NCBI GenBank assembly: GCA_028709565.1
Contig: JAQVWU010000219.1
Coordinates: 1 to 5,597, forward strand
From: Eubacteriales bacterium
GTDB taxonomy: Bacteria; Bacillota; Clostridia; Oscillospirales; CAG-272
DNA: 5,597 bases
Reading direction: 5' to 3'
In this document: positions 5,597 to 5,597 of the stretch, one piece after another
Layout: each line of letters begins with the position of its first letter
How positions within the stretch are numbered: the stretch's first letter is position 1
Translations under genes and position numbers: made by a program
The notes under the pieces: model-generated
What the model saw: the letters and a program-made list of their open reading frames with translations, nothing else
Told to the model about the DNA's origin: nothing
Databases searched by the model: none

Positions 5597-5597
5597 T

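Overview
This window reads as a piece of a spore-forming Clostridia chromosome (Bacillota), probably from an uncultured or metagenome-derived member. The gene order spoVB (yabM) - mazG - hup - rqcP (yabO) - yabP - yabQ is the conserved Firmicute sporulation neighbourhood. The placing of HU between mazG and rqcP, and a MazG without the tetrapyrrole-methylase domain that Bacillus YabN carries, both point to Clostridia rather than Bacilli. All genes are on the + strand. Coding regions are moderately GC-rich and make frequent use of ATA for Ile; the short spacers are very AT-rich. No tRNA, rRNA, CRISPR array, insertion sequence or phage gene is visible, and no gap exceeds about 155 bases.

Layout. 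1-532 is the 3' part of a trimeric purine nucleoside phosphorylase gene. 610-1890 is an amidohydrolase of the methylthioadenosine/S-adenosylhomocysteine deaminase family. These two form a purine-salvage and SAM-by-product pair: the deaminase converts adenine nucleosides to inosine-type nucleosides and the phosphorylase splits 6-oxopurine nucleosides. spoVB overlaps the end of mtaD by 26 bases and encodes a multi-pass MOP-superfamily lipid/oligosaccharide flippase. After a 59-base spacer comes mazG, a nucleotide pyrophosphohydrolase whose second domain is eroded. A 155-base spacer then holds the best promoter of the window (TTGATA - 17 bp - TATACT with an extended -10), which drives hup and presumably rqcP. 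rqcP encodes the small S4-domain protein of ribosome-associated quality control. The last two genes, yabP and yabQ, are sporulation genes; yabQ is cut short at the window edge.

The gene content is ordinary, and I see no undescribed multi-gene system. The most interesting points are local. (1) A 16-pair hairpin upstream of yabP pairs the whole Shine-Dalgarno sequence, while a candidate sporulation-type promoter lies inside its left arm, so read-through and dedicated transcripts could differ in yabP translation. (2) MazG has lost the metal-binding motif of its C-terminal domain, around a GAGCCT hexamer repeat. (3) HU has an Asn/Asp-rich tail encoded by AATAAC-like DNA resembling the spacers. 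(4) yabQ ends at a TGA next to a T run, one base before the window end, suggesting a frameshift or a contig-edge error.
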